From: Duganella sp. OV510
GTDB taxonomy: Bacteria > Pseudomonadota > Gammaproteobacteria > Burkholderiales > Burkholderiaceae_D
Assembly: GCF_900100205.1 (NCBI RefSeq)
Contig: NZ_FNEQ01000009.1
Coordinates: 186,001-250,000 of the forward strand
DNA: 64,000 nt
Reading direction: 5' to 3'
A program made the translations under genes and the position numbers. The notes below the pieces were generated by a model. It was not told the origin of the DNA. It saw only the letters and a program-made list of their open reading frames with translations, and made no database searches. This document shows positions 1 to 7,869 of this stretch, one piece after another; position 1 is the stretch's first letter, and each line of letters begins with the position of its first letter.

Positions 1-299
1 ATTGGTTCTTCGATGTGGTCGTCCACTTCGATATCGGCGATCTGTTCTTTCGCTTCGAAGTGCAGGATTTCCTGGTCCGGCAGCTGCAGGCCCGCTTCGT
101 CAGGCACCACGTGCCAGCGACGGAAGGATTCGAACTCACCCGACTCGCGGTCGATCGAAACGCGGATGTCTACTTCACCCTCATAGCGTTTCTTCGTGGC
201 TTGCGCCAACGCGAATTCCAGTGCGCCGAAAACGACATCTTTATCGACGTTCTTCTCACGCGCCAGCGCGTCTACCAATAACAAAACTTCGCGACTCAT
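1..299 (-). CDS. nusA: Transcription termination/antitermination factor NusA (N-terminus only)
   Basis: This is the first 99 codons of NusA; the rest lies beyond the left edge. NusA binds RNA polymerase and controls pausing, termination and antitermination. The visible part is the N-terminal polymerase-binding domain: it begins MSREVLLLVDALAREKNVDK and continues with the ALEFALAQATKKRY segment and the RVSIDRESGEF strand. The ATG at 299 follows an AGGGA ribosome site and overlaps the rimP stop codon by four bases (ATGA), so the two genes are translationally coupled. The order rimP-nusA is the usual bacterial one, with infB expected next. Identity is secure despite truncation. Confidence 0.92.
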   Translation of the reverse strand, partial: MSREVLLLVDALAREKNVDKDVVFGALEFALAQATKKRYEGEVDIRVSIDRESGEFESFRRWHVVPDEAGLQLPDQEILHFEAKEQIADIEVDDHIEEP

Positions 300-784
300 G
301 CTTTGCGTCCCTTAAAATCCACCTGCGGCACCAAGCGTGCCTTATCCACATCGGCGAGTGTGAAATCCAACTGCGCCGGACCTTCATTGCTTTCAAATTC
401 CAACGACAAATTCTCGCCCTCGGGTTCCAGCAGGACGCCCGTGAACGATTTCCGGTTGTTCGTACCCGGCATGGCCGCGCGCAGCTTGATGACTACCTCG
501 CAGCCGGCAAAACGTGAGAAGTCCGCCAGCTTGCGCAGTGGACGATCGAGACCCGGCGACGAAATTTCCAGACGCTCGTAGGGAATATTCTCGACCGTCA
601 GCACGTGCGACAGCTGATGGCTGACGGTGGCGCAATCCTCAACGGTGATCGGACCTTTTTCTTCGGCATCTTCGGCGCTGAAATCGATAAACACGCGCAG
701 CAGTCCACGCTCGGCCCGTTCGACATCAACCAGCTCGTAGCCCAGACCGGTCACGGTCGTTTCAATTAAATCCGCACGCTGCAA
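296..784 (-). CDS. rimP: Ribosome maturation factor RimP
   Basis: RimP is needed for maturation of the 30S ribosomal subunit in the cytoplasm. The protein shows the family core: an N-terminal LIETTVTGLGYELVDVERAE segment, the VEDCATVSHQLSHVL helix, and the signature LEISSPGLDRPLRKLADFSR. No ATG fits the start: the frame upstream closes quickly and the only candidates are two TTG codons at 796 and 784. The TTG at 784 has a GGAG ribosome site six bases upstream, and starting there gives a protein that begins just before the conserved domain, so 784 is chosen (162 residues). The next gene, nusA, overlaps the stop codon. Confidence 0.93.
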   Translation of the reverse strand: MQRADLIETTVTGLGYELVDVERAERGLLRVFIDFSAEDAEEKGPITVEDCATVSHQLSHVLTVENIPYERLEISSPGLDRPLRKLADFSRFAGCEVVIKLRAAMPGTNNRKSFTGVLLEPEGENLSLEFESNEGPAQLDFTLADVDKARLVPQVDFKGRKA

Positions 785-846
785 GAAATTCTCCAATTCA
801 AGGCTTGTTCATATGGTGCAAAACAAGCCGATCAAAACGGTTCAAC

Positions 847-871
847 AAAAAAAAAATGGGCATCTGCCCAT
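847..871 (-). terminator. Intrinsic terminator after rluB
   Basis: On the minus strand a perfect 7-base stem (ATGGGCA/TGCCCAT, 856-871) is followed by ten T residues (A run at 847-856 on the plus strand). It sits between the rluB stop and the rimP start and would end rluB transcription. The rest of the 785-1021 gap shows no gene. Confidence 0.78.
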
Positions 872-1021
872 CTTTCTATAACACCTAGCCAGATGAAGAG
901 TTCCGGAGCAGATTGCGCAACCTTGAACTTCTACTAGGCTGGATATTATAACCTTATATGAAGTCCGCTGCAATGCCGCACGGGCGGCATGGCAGACTTA
1001 CAACAAGGTATAAATGCCTGC

Positions 1022-3187
1022 TTAACCCTTGCGGCGACGCGGCATGCCGTGGTCGGCAGCGCCGCCGCGCGGCGGCTGGCCGCGGCGCGGCGCACCGCTG
1101 GCGGCGCCGAAGCCGAACGTGGTTTGCAGCGGGTCCGGCTGACGCGGGCCACGGCTTGGGCCCTTGGCCTGCTGGCCGCGTGCCTGACCACCCTGGCCAC
1201 CTTGACCACCTTGACCACCCTGGCCTTGCGAACGGCCGCCCTGCCCCTGCGCGCGCGGCGCCGGTCCCTCACCCAGCGGACGGCCGCCGGCATACGCGCC
1301 GATGCCTTGCGGGCGACCGCCCGGACGGCTGGAACCCTGACCCTGACCCTGACCACCCGGACGACCCTTGCCGCCACCACGGTTGCCGTTGCCACCGCCG
1401 TTGCCACCGCCGAAACCGCCACCCTGGCCGCGGCCACCACTACGTGGCTGCTTGGCGAAGGGCAATGCATTGGCGTTGTTCAGGTCGGCACGATTGAAGT
1501 TAGGCTCGTTGTCATCATCTTCGTCGTCATCGTCGAAGTCACGCTCGTCACGGCGGTTACCGCGCTCAGCCTGCTGGTCGCGATTAGCGGCATTGCCATT
1601 TCGGCCACGCTTTTCCGGACCCTTGTTCTGGGCCGGCTTGGCTTGCTGCTGCGGCTTGGCGGCCGGCTTGTCAGCGCCGCCCTTCTTCTCGACGCTGTAA
1701 GCCGCCATCAGGCCACGCACGGCGTTTTCTTCCATTTCCTCCCATCGGCCGCGTTTCAGGCTGCTTGGCAGCGTCATGGCGCCGTAACGGGTACGGATCA
1801 GGCGCGACACGGTCAGGCCGATCGCCTCGAACATGCGTCGCACCTCACGGTTACGGCCTTCGCCGATGATTACGCGATACCACTTGTTGATACCCTCGCC
1901 ACCGCCATCGGCGATTTTCGAGAACTGCGCCACACCGTCTTCCAGCTCGACGCCGGCCAGCAGTTTCTGGCGCATGCCCTCTTCCAGCTCGCCCAGCGTG
2001 CGTACCGCGTATTCGCGGTCGATGCCGTAGCGCGGGTGCATCAGGCGGTTGGCCAGGTCACCGGAGGTGGTGAACAGCAGCAGGCCTTCGGTATTGAAGT
2101 CGAGGCGGCCAACAGCCAGCCACTTGCCGGTCTTCATAGTCGGCAAGCGATCAAACACCGATGGGCGGCCATCCGGATCATCCATCGAGACGATTTCGCC
2201 GGCAGGCTTGTGGTAAATCAGCACGCGCGGCGGCTTTTTGCTGACGCGGCGCTGGATCAGCTTGCCGTTGATGCGCACGGCATCGGCCGGCAGGATGCGC
2301 TGGCCGATGTGGGCCGGCTCACCGTTGACCGACACGCGGCCGGAAACAATCAGTTCTTCCATGTCGCGGCGCGAACCCAGGCCGGCTTCGGCCAGCACCT
2401 TGTGCAGCTTCGGCGCGTCGTCGTCCGAAGTCAGGTCGCGGCGCACCGGTTTGGCTTGCTGACGGCCCTTGCTTTCATCGCTGTCAAAAGCGTCGGAGGT
2501 AACGTAGGAGAAAGCGGCGTCCGCATCATTACCCTTGGCGCCGCCGGCGTTCTGACCGCCCTGGCGCTGCTTGCCATTCTTTTTCTTGCCATTGCGCTGG
2601 TTGTTATTGCGCTGCTCGTGGCGTGGCTTGCCTTCACGGCCGACAACTGGTGCGGCGCCCTCTTCCGCGCCTGGCGCTGGCGCCTCGGCGGCTTCGGCAG
2701 CAACTGGCTCTGGACGCGGATTGCTGGCCTCGCGCGCGGCGCGCAGTTCGCGCATCTGGCGCGGACCGCGTGGACGCGGGCTGCGCCCGGCGTGCTCACC
2801 AGCCTCGGCGACCGGCGCTTCGGCGACCGCTTGTTGCGCAACTGGCGCAACTGCTTCTACAGCGACGTCGGCCGATGGCGCTGCCTTCCTGGCACGCGGC
2901 TTGGCGGCCTTGGCCACCGGCTCGGCTGCAGCTTCGGCGGCCGGGGCTTCAGCGTCAGCCTTTTTGGCGCGCGATTTCTTCACTGGCGCCAGCGTGTTGG
3001 CAGCAACCGCCTCGCCCGCCTCGGCGGCATCCTTGGTCTTGCGTTTCGGCTTGGCGGCAGGCGCGTCACCAGCAGCAGCCACAGCGGCAGCTTTATCAGC
3101 CTCGATCTGGGCTTTGGTACGGCGTTTCGGCTTGGCGGCTACCTCGGCAGCGGCGTCGTTCGTCTCAGGGGTATCAGGTTTGTTCAT
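1022..3187 (-). CDS. rluB: 23S rRNA pseudouridine synthase B with long low-complexity arms
   Basis: RluB converts U2605 of 23S rRNA to pseudouridine. The central part carries an S4 RNA-binding domain (around residues 225-275, beginning LHKVLAEAGLGSRRDMEEL) and a RsuA/RluB catalytic domain with GRLDFNTEGLLLFT, whose Asp is the catalytic residue. The protein is 721 residues, far longer than the roughly 290 of E. coli RluB. The N-terminal 220 residues are Ala/Lys/Glu-rich with repeated KPKRRTK-like blocks; the C-terminal 200 are acidic (DFDDDDEDDDNE) and then Gly/Gln/Arg-rich. The ATG at 3187 is chosen because it lies near the scpB stop (14-base overlap). Such arms are common in Burkholderiales RluB and probably bind RNA (inference). 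Confidence 0.93.
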   Translation of the reverse strand: MNKPDTPETNDAAAEVAAKPKRRTKAQIEADKAAAVAAAGDAPAAKPKRKTKDAAEAGEAVAANTLAPVKKSRAKKADAEAPAAEAAAEPVAKAAKPRARKAAPSADVAVEAVAPVAQQAVAEAPVAEAGEHAGRSPRPRGPRQMRELRAAREASNPRPEPVAAEAAEAPAPGAEEGAAPVVGREGKPRHEQRNNNQRNGKKKNGKQRQGGQNAGGAKGNDADAAFSYVTSDAFDSDESKGRQQAKPVRRDLTSDDDAPKLHKVLAEAGLGSRRDMEELIVSGRVSVNGEPAHIGQRILPADAVRINGKLIQRRVSKKPPRVLIYHKPAGEIVSMDDPDGRPSVFDRLPTMKTGKWLAVGRLDFNTEGLLLFTTSGDLANRLMHPRYGIDREYAVRTLGELEEGMRQKLLAGVELEDGVAQFSKIADGGGEGINKWYRVIIGEGRNREVRRMFEAIGLTVSRLIRTRYGAMTLPSSLKRGRWEEMEENAVRGLMAAYSVEKKGGADKPAAKPQQQAKPAQNKGPEKRGRNGNAANRDQQAERGNRRDERDFDDDDEDDDNEPNFNRADLNNANALPFAKQPRSGGRGQGGGFGGGNGGGNGNRGGGKGRPGGQGQGQGSSRPGGRPQGIGAYAGGRPLGEGPAPRAQGQGGRSQGQGGQGGQGGQGGQARGQQAKGPSRGPRQPDPLQTTFGFGAASGAPRRGQPPRGGAADHGMPRRRKG

Positions 3188-3848
3188 TAGTCGTTTCTTG
3201 GTTGTGCTCAGCGTCAACCGTTAAATCTGGCGCAGGGCCTTGTTCTTGCTTCTCAAAGTTCTCTTGCAGAGCCGCTTCCAGGGTTTCCATCGCGTTCTGA
3301 CCATCACTGATTTGCTGCAACGGCGGCAACTGGGACAGCGAATTCAAGCCCAAATCATCCAAAAACTGCTTCGTGGTGCCCAGCAAGGCCGGGCGTCCGA
3401 CAACGTCACGATAACCGACCGCATCCACCCATCCACGGTCTTCCAGCATCTTGATCGTCTGAGAATTGACGGCAACGCCGCGTATTTCCTCAATATCACC
3501 CCGGGTAACCGGTTGGCGATAGGCGATGATTGCCAGTGTTTCCAGCGTCGCCCGCGAATACTTCGGCGGCTTCTCCGGATTCAGGCGCTCCAGGTACAGC
3601 TTCATCTCGGGACGGCTCTGAAAGCGCCAGCCGGTCGACAGGCTGATGACTTCCACGCCCTTGCCAGCCCAGTCCAGCCGCAACTCTTCCAGCAATTCCT
3701 TGATCGTATCGGCGCCTACGCCGGGGCCACGCGGCCGCTCCTGGTCATCCAGTTCGACAAACAGTTTTTTCAGACTGTGGATCGATAACGGCTCACGAGC
3801 GCATAGCAAGGCGGTTTCGAGGACTTTTTTAGCCTCAAGATTATCCAT
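3174..3848 (-). CDS. scpB: Segregation and condensation protein ScpB
   Basis: ScpB is a winged-helix (kite) subunit of the SMC-ScpAB condensin complex that compacts and separates chromosomes. The protein has the two winged-helix halves of the family, with the diagnostic segment YSRATLETLAIIAYRQPVTR and the following IRGVAVNSQTIKMLEDRGW and GRPALLGTTKQFLDDLGL. The ATG at 3848 is used; the frame also has a TTG two codons upstream. The C-terminal 45 residues are an extra Gln/Glu-rich tail. It overlaps rluB by 14 bases, and the scpB-rluB order is widely conserved. scpA is not visible in the window. Confidence 0.94.
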   Translation of the reverse strand: MDNLEAKKVLETALLCAREPLSIHSLKKLFVELDDQERPRGPGVGADTIKELLEELRLDWAGKGVEVISLSTGWRFQSRPEMKLYLERLNPEKPPKYSRATLETLAIIAYRQPVTRGDIEEIRGVAVNSQTIKMLEDRGWVDAVGYRDVVGRPALLGTTKQFLDDLGLNSLSQLPPLQQISDGQNAMETLEAALQENFEKQEQGPAPDLTVDAEHNQETTNEQT

Positions 3849-3990
3849 AAGCAAAATCGAAAGAAATCAATCACATTCAGTGAGGCTGGCGGGAGTACTC
3901 GCTGAAGCTGCTTTTCCGACGCCAAGGCCTATGCGCACCCGGCGGGAGAGAGGGACATGCCGGCAACGGCCGAGACCGTTACTTTCTACG

Positions 3991-4020
3991 TGAAACGTGG
4001 GCAGGAAGCCAGACGTTTCA
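3991..4020. repeat. Inverted repeat between glk and scpB
   Basis: TGAAACGT (3991-3998) and ACGTTTCA (4013-4020) form perfect 8-base arms with a 14-base spacer. It lies in the 243-base gap downstream of glk and upstream of scpB on the minus strand. No T run follows, so it could be a weak terminator for glk or an operator for the scpB operon; the sequence does not decide. Confidence 0.35.
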
Positions 4021-4091
4021 TCCAACAACGCGAATTGTACCTGATAAAAGCATAAAACGCGCATTTCGACTTCATCGAAATGTAACTGAGC

Positions 4092-5117
4092 TTACGCGGC
4101 AGCAAGTCTTTCCGACAAAATTGCCGAAACACCAACGAACGCCGGGTATTCTGCCGTGATCACCCAGGTAGGTACATCCGACAGATATTTGTTGAAACGG
4201 CCTTTGGCTTCGAAGCGGGCGCGGAAACCGGAGCGGTCAAAACGCCGGCCCAGTTTCGGCACGATGCCGCCACCAATATAGATGCCGCCCTGCGCGCCCA
4301 GCGTCACCGCGATGTTGCCGGCAATGGTGCCCAGCATGCAGCAGAAAGCTTCGATGACATCGTCGCACAGCGCGCATTCGCCGGCCAGCGCGCGGCGCGA
4401 GATTTCCGCAGCGCTCAGCTTTTCCGCTGGCAGGTCGCCGTGGTCGGCCAGTGCGCGGTAGATCAGCTCGATGCCGGCGCCCGACATCAGGCGTTCCGCC
4501 GACACGTGTTCGAATTCTTTCCAGGCGAATTGCAGGATCGCCACTTCGGTCGGATTGGCCGGCGAGAAGGTCACGTGGCCGCCCTCGCTCAGCAGCGCGG
4601 TCCAGCCGTCCTTGCCAGGAATCAGGCCGGAAACGCCCAGGCCGGTACCGGCGCCGATCAGACCCAGCGGCGTATCCGGCACGCCAACGCCACCGCCCAC
4701 CTGATGCTTTTGCGCCGCCGACAGTTGCGGCAGCGAGCTGGCCAGTGCAGTGAAGTCATTGACCACCACCAGCGTGTCGAAGTTGACTTCGCGGCGCAGC
4801 GCCTCGATCGAGAATTCCCAGTGGTGGTTGGTCATGCGCACCATGTCGCCGGTAACCGGATTGGCAATCGCAATCGCGCCGTTCCGAATACCGGTGACAC
4901 CAGATTCGGCGACGGTCGGCGAGGCCAGATACGCAACCAGGGCGGCGGCCAGGGTTGGGTAGTCGGCACAAGCCAGTACTTCGATCGCGGCGATACGGCC
5001 CGGAGCGGTTTCCAGCGCAAAGCGTGCGTTGGTGCCGCCCACATCCGCCAGCAGACGCGGGCCACCAGGGAAAATAGTGCTCAGGGAGGGAGGCGTTTGT
5101 ACGGACTGGGCTGTCAT
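4092..5117 (-). CDS. glk: Glucokinase (ROK-independent, proteobacterial Glk family)
   Basis: Glucokinase phosphorylates glucose to glucose 6-phosphate with ATP in the cytoplasm. The N-terminus has the phosphate-binding motif LLADVGGTNARFALE; further motifs are VVNDFTALASSLP, GAGTGLGVSGLIPG (adenosine/phosphate loop) and YIGGGIVPKLG near the C-terminus. Length 341 is typical. The gene stands alone: its upstream region (5118-5281) carries three separate palindromes, which suggests dedicated transcriptional control by sugar-responsive repressors. The start at 5117 has only a weak ribosome site but agrees with the family N-terminus. Confidence 0.94.
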   Translation of the reverse strand: MTAQSVQTPPSLSTIFPGGPRLLADVGGTNARFALETAPGRIAAIEVLACADYPTLAAALVAYLASPTVAESGVTGIRNGAIAIANPVTGDMVRMTNHHWEFSIEALRREVNFDTLVVVNDFTALASSLPQLSAAQKHQVGGGVGVPDTPLGLIGAGTGLGVSGLIPGKDGWTALLSEGGHVTFSPANPTEVAILQFAWKEFEHVSAERLMSGAGIELIYRALADHGDLPAEKLSAAEISRRALAGECALCDDVIEAFCCMLGTIAGNIAVTLGAQGGIYIGGGIVPKLGRRFDRSGFRARFEAKGRFNKYLSDVPTWVITAEYPAFVGVSAILSERLAAA

Positions 5118-5180
5118 GATCGTTCAGAAATAGTTGAGGCTTAAGCTTAAGATACTTCATCGCCTCAGGCAAGCAGAACT

Positions 5181-5271
5181 TGTAGTTTTAGTACAGTTTG
5201 CCACAGAACTTTACGATCCAGGATGTTTCGGGCGTAGTATGACTACCAGCAATCATGTGGAACCGATTCCA
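5181..5271 (-). promoter_or_regulatory. Cluster of operator-like palindromes upstream of glk
   Basis: Three dyads lie 64-154 bases upstream of the glk start. TGTAGTTTTAGTACA (5181-5195) has TGTA/TACA ends like the HexR (RpiR family) sites known upstream of glucose genes. GTAGTATGACTAC (5234-5246) is a perfect 5-base dyad. TGGAACCGATTCCA (5258-5271) has TGGAA/TTCCA arms and a central CG, the layout of LacI-family operators. Binding is inference; no regulator gene is adjacent. Confidence 0.35.
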
Positions 5272-5281
5272 TACCTACCAT

Positions 5282-5304
5282 AAAAAAGCGCCGCGAAGCG
5301 GCGC
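5282..5304 (-). terminator. Intrinsic terminator after the DedA-rhodanese gene
   Basis: On the minus strand the stem GCGCCGC/GCGGCGC (5288-5304, three-base loop) is followed by six T residues (5282-5287). It lies five bases after the stop of the DedA-rhodanese gene and would end the operon that starts with the ABC permeases. Confidence 0.82.
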
Positions 5305-5309
5305 CCTGA

Positions 5310-6260
5310 TTACGCGGAGGCGGTATTGTTTTCGGCCAGGTTCTCGCGGCGGAAGGCGGCGTTCCACGCTTCCAGGCCGCCGTGCAGCGGCCGGGCAAGA
5401 TGGTAGCCCTGCCCGATCAGGCTCTTGGCCACATGCGCCGCCGTCACATCGTTGGGGCAGCTGCAATAGACGATGATGTGGCGCCCCTTGTCCAGACCGA
5501 CAATCTGAGCGTTCAGCTCGCCGCCATTGAACAGCACGGCGCCGGGCACCGCCGGGTCCAGCATCTGTGCAGTGGCGCTGCGGGCATCGACCAGGATCGG
5601 CTCGTGCCCCTGCTCCATCATCTGCTTGAAGTCATCGATGGTGATGCGCTCGACATCGACCGACTGGCGGAAACGCTTGCGCTCCACATATTTGAAGGCG
5701 ACGAACAGCGCCAGCAGCACGGCCAGCACGATCAGCGCGGTGGTCCCCATGGTGCTGAGGATGTCCAGCAGCTGGTCGACGCTGGTGTGGAAGAAGGCGC
5801 CGATGGCAATGCCGGTGCCGGCCCATAGCGTCGAACCCATCACGCTGAAGCACAGGAAAGTGCCCGGCTTGGTGCCCATGGCACCTGACAGTGGCGGCGC
5901 GATGACATTAAAGCCGGGAATGAACTTGGCGACGATCATCGCTTTCGGGCCCCAGCGGTTGAAATTGTCTTCGGTCTGGCTGACGCAGTAATCGGGCGAC
6001 AGCGAAATCTTGCACAGCAGCTTGAGAATGCGCTTGCCGTAGAAACGGCCGGCGCGATACCAGAACGTGTCGCTGATCAAACAGGCGAGCATGGCCACCG
6101 CCAGCACGGCGGTCCAGTGCGTGTCGCCGTCGACCGACATCGCGCCGGACACGATCAGCAGCGGAAACGCAGGAATGGGCATGCCGAGTTGTTCGATCAA
6201 CACGATGCCGAACACGATCAGCACACCGTATTCTTGGAGCAGGAGGATTAAATTCGCCAT
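5310..6260 (-). CDS. DedA-family membrane protein fused to a rhodanese domain
   Basis: Residues 1-200 form a DedA (SNARE-associated/VTT) membrane domain with several hydrophobic helices and the family's FIPGFNVIAPPLSGAMG re-entrant segment; DedA proteins flip phospholipid or undecaprenyl phosphate carriers. Residues 210-305 form a rhodanese domain with ILVDARSA and the loop IIVYCSCPNDVTA, where the first Cys is in the sulfurtransferase active-site position. Total length 316. The start lies 25 bases after the stop of the ABC ATPase gene on the same strand, so it is probably the last gene of that transcription unit. The substrate of neither domain can be read from sequence; a link to sulfur or redox chemistry at the membrane is speculation. 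Confidence 0.88.
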   Translation of the reverse strand: MANLILLLQEYGVLIVFGIVLIEQLGMPIPAFPLLIVSGAMSVDGDTHWTAVLAVAMLACLISDTFWYRAGRFYGKRILKLLCKISLSPDYCVSQTEDNFNRWGPKAMIVAKFIPGFNVIAPPLSGAMGTKPGTFLCFSVMGSTLWAGTGIAIGAFFHTSVDQLLDILSTMGTTALIVLAVLLALFVAFKYVERKRFRQSVDVERITIDDFKQMMEQGHEPILVDARSATAQMLDPAVPGAVLFNGGELNAQIVGLDKGRHIIVYCSCPNDVTAAHVAKSLIGQGYHLARPLHGGLEAWNAAFRRENLAENNTASA

Positions 6261-6285
6261 TCGGATATCTTAACTTAAAAAACGC

Positions 6286-7869
6286 TTAACCGTGGTGCGG
6301 CATCGCGGCCAGCAGCGCGCGCGTGTAGGGGTGCTGCGGGTCGCCATACAGCGCCTCGGTGCCAGCCAGTTCGACCACTGCGCCGTGCCGCATCACCATC
6401 ACCTGGTCGGCCATATGCCGCACCACCGACAGGTCGTGCGAGATGAAGATGTATGACAGCCCCAGCTCGTCCTGTAAATCCTGCAAAAGATTGAGTACCT
6501 GGGCTTGCACCGAAACATCCAGCGCGGACACCGATTCGTCGCACACCAGGATTTCCGGCCGCAAGGTCAGGCAGCGCGCGATGGCGATGCGCTGCCGCTG
6601 GCCGCCGGAGAACTCGTGCGGATAGCGCGCGGTGGCGGCAGCCGGCAGGCCAACCTTTTCCAGCAGCTCATGCACGATGGCCATGCGCACGCGGTCATCA
6701 GCGCCGATGCGGTGGATGCGCAGCGGTTCGAGCAGAATGTCGCCGACGGTGAAACGCGGATTCAGCGATGCATACGGATTCTGGAAGATGATCTGCATGC
6801 GCCGCTTGTATGCCTGGAATTCGCGCACCGGCATGGCCAGCAGGTCGCGGCCCTCGAACAGCACGCTGCCGCCGCTGGCCTGGTGCAGCCGCAACAAGGT
6901 CAGGCCGAGCGTGGTTTTGCCACTGCCGGACTCGCCCACCACGCCCAGCGTCTGGCCGCGCGCCAGCGTGAACGATACGTTCTCCAGCGCGTGGAAGGTG
7001 CGCCGGCGCAGCCAGCCGTCGCGCAGCAGAAAGGTTTTGCGCAACTGGCGGACTTCCAGCAGCGGCGGTGCCTCGGACGCCGACGCCGGCAACGGCGCGC
7101 GGCGGCGTGTCGCCAGTGCGGCGCGACAGTCCAGCAAGGCACGCGTGTAATCGTCGGTTGGCGTGGTGAGCACTTGCTTCGCCGGGCCCGCCTCGCGCAC
7201 CTCACCTTTGCACATGACGACCACATGGTCGGCAATCTCCGCCGCCAGGTCGAGGTCATGGGTAATAAACAGCACCGACATGCCGCGCCGCTGTTGCAAT
7301 TCGGCGATCAGTTGCAGGATTTGTTTCTGGATGGTGACGTCAAGCGCGGTGGTCGGCTCGTCGGCGATCAGCAACCGTGGTTCGCAGGCGATGGCCATGG
7401 CGATCATCACGCGCTGCTGCTGGCCGCCGGATAACTGGCTCGGGTAGGCGTCGATGCGCTGCGCGGGATCAGGGATGCCCACTTCTTCCAGCAGTTCCAG
7501 TGTGCGGCGGCGTGCCTGCGCAGTGCGCATGCCCATGTGCAGCTTCAGTACCTCAGCGATTTGCGCGCCGATGCTGAACACCGGGTTCAGCGACGACATC
7601 GGCTCCTGGAAAATCATGGCGATGTCCTTGCCACGCATGGCGCTGCCATCGAAGATGATGCGGCTGTCAGGGTCAATGATGGCGGCGGCCGGGTCCAGCA
7701 GGCCCATGATGGCCATGGCGCTGACCGATTTGCCGCTGCCGGATTCGCCGACCAGCGCCACCGTGGCGTTGTGCGGCACGCTGAAGCTGATGCCTTTGAC
7801 CGCTTCGACTGTGGTGTGGCGGTCGACGCGGAAGGCGATGCTCAGGTTGCGGATCTCCAGCAGCTTCAT
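6286..7869 (-). CDS. Fused double ATPase of a peptide-type ABC transporter (DppDF/YejF-like)
   Basis: This cytoplasmic subunit powers import of oligopeptides or similar solutes. It contains two complete nucleotide-binding domains in one chain: Walker A GESGSGKS (about residues 41-48), signature SGGQQQR and Walker B LLIADEPTT in the first half; GESGSGKT, SGGQRQR and ILVCDESVS in the second. In the second Walker B the usual Glu-Pro is Glu-Ser, common in this family. Length 527 matches YejF. The ATG at 7869 overlaps the permease stop by four bases and follows an AAAGG ribosome site inside that gene; longer frames upstream are not coding. Confidence 0.93.
   Translation of the reverse strand: MKLLEIRNLSIAFRVDRHTTVEAVKGISFSVPHNATVALVGESGSGKSVSAMAIMGLLDPAAAIIDPDSRIIFDGSAMRGKDIAMIFQEPMSSLNPVFSIGAQIAEVLKLHMGMRTAQARRRTLELLEEVGIPDPAQRIDAYPSQLSGGQQQRVMIAMAIACEPRLLIADEPTTALDVTIQKQILQLIAELQQRRGMSVLFITHDLDLAAEIADHVVVMCKGEVREAGPAKQVLTTPTDDYTRALLDCRAALATRRRAPLPASASEAPPLLEVRQLRKTFLLRDGWLRRRTFHALENVSFTLARGQTLGVVGESGSGKTTLGLTLLRLHQASGGSVLFEGRDLLAMPVREFQAYKRRMQIIFQNPYASLNPRFTVGDILLEPLRIHRIGADDRVRMAIVHELLEKVGLPAAATARYPHEFSGGQRQRIAIARCLTLRPEILVCDESVSALDVSVQAQVLNLLQDLQDELGLSYIFISHDLSVVRHMADQVMVMRHGAVVELAGTEALYGDPQHPYTRALLAAMPHHG

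Noticed and set aside
847..871. Hairpin before rimP as a riboswitch or tRNA remnant
   Set aside because: A simple 7-base stem followed by ten T residues on the minus strand is explained by the rluB terminator.
989..3190. 733-codon open frame antisense to rluB
   Set aside because: It mirrors the GC-rich low-complexity coding of rluB, has no domain, ribosome site or sensible composition; rluB is certain.
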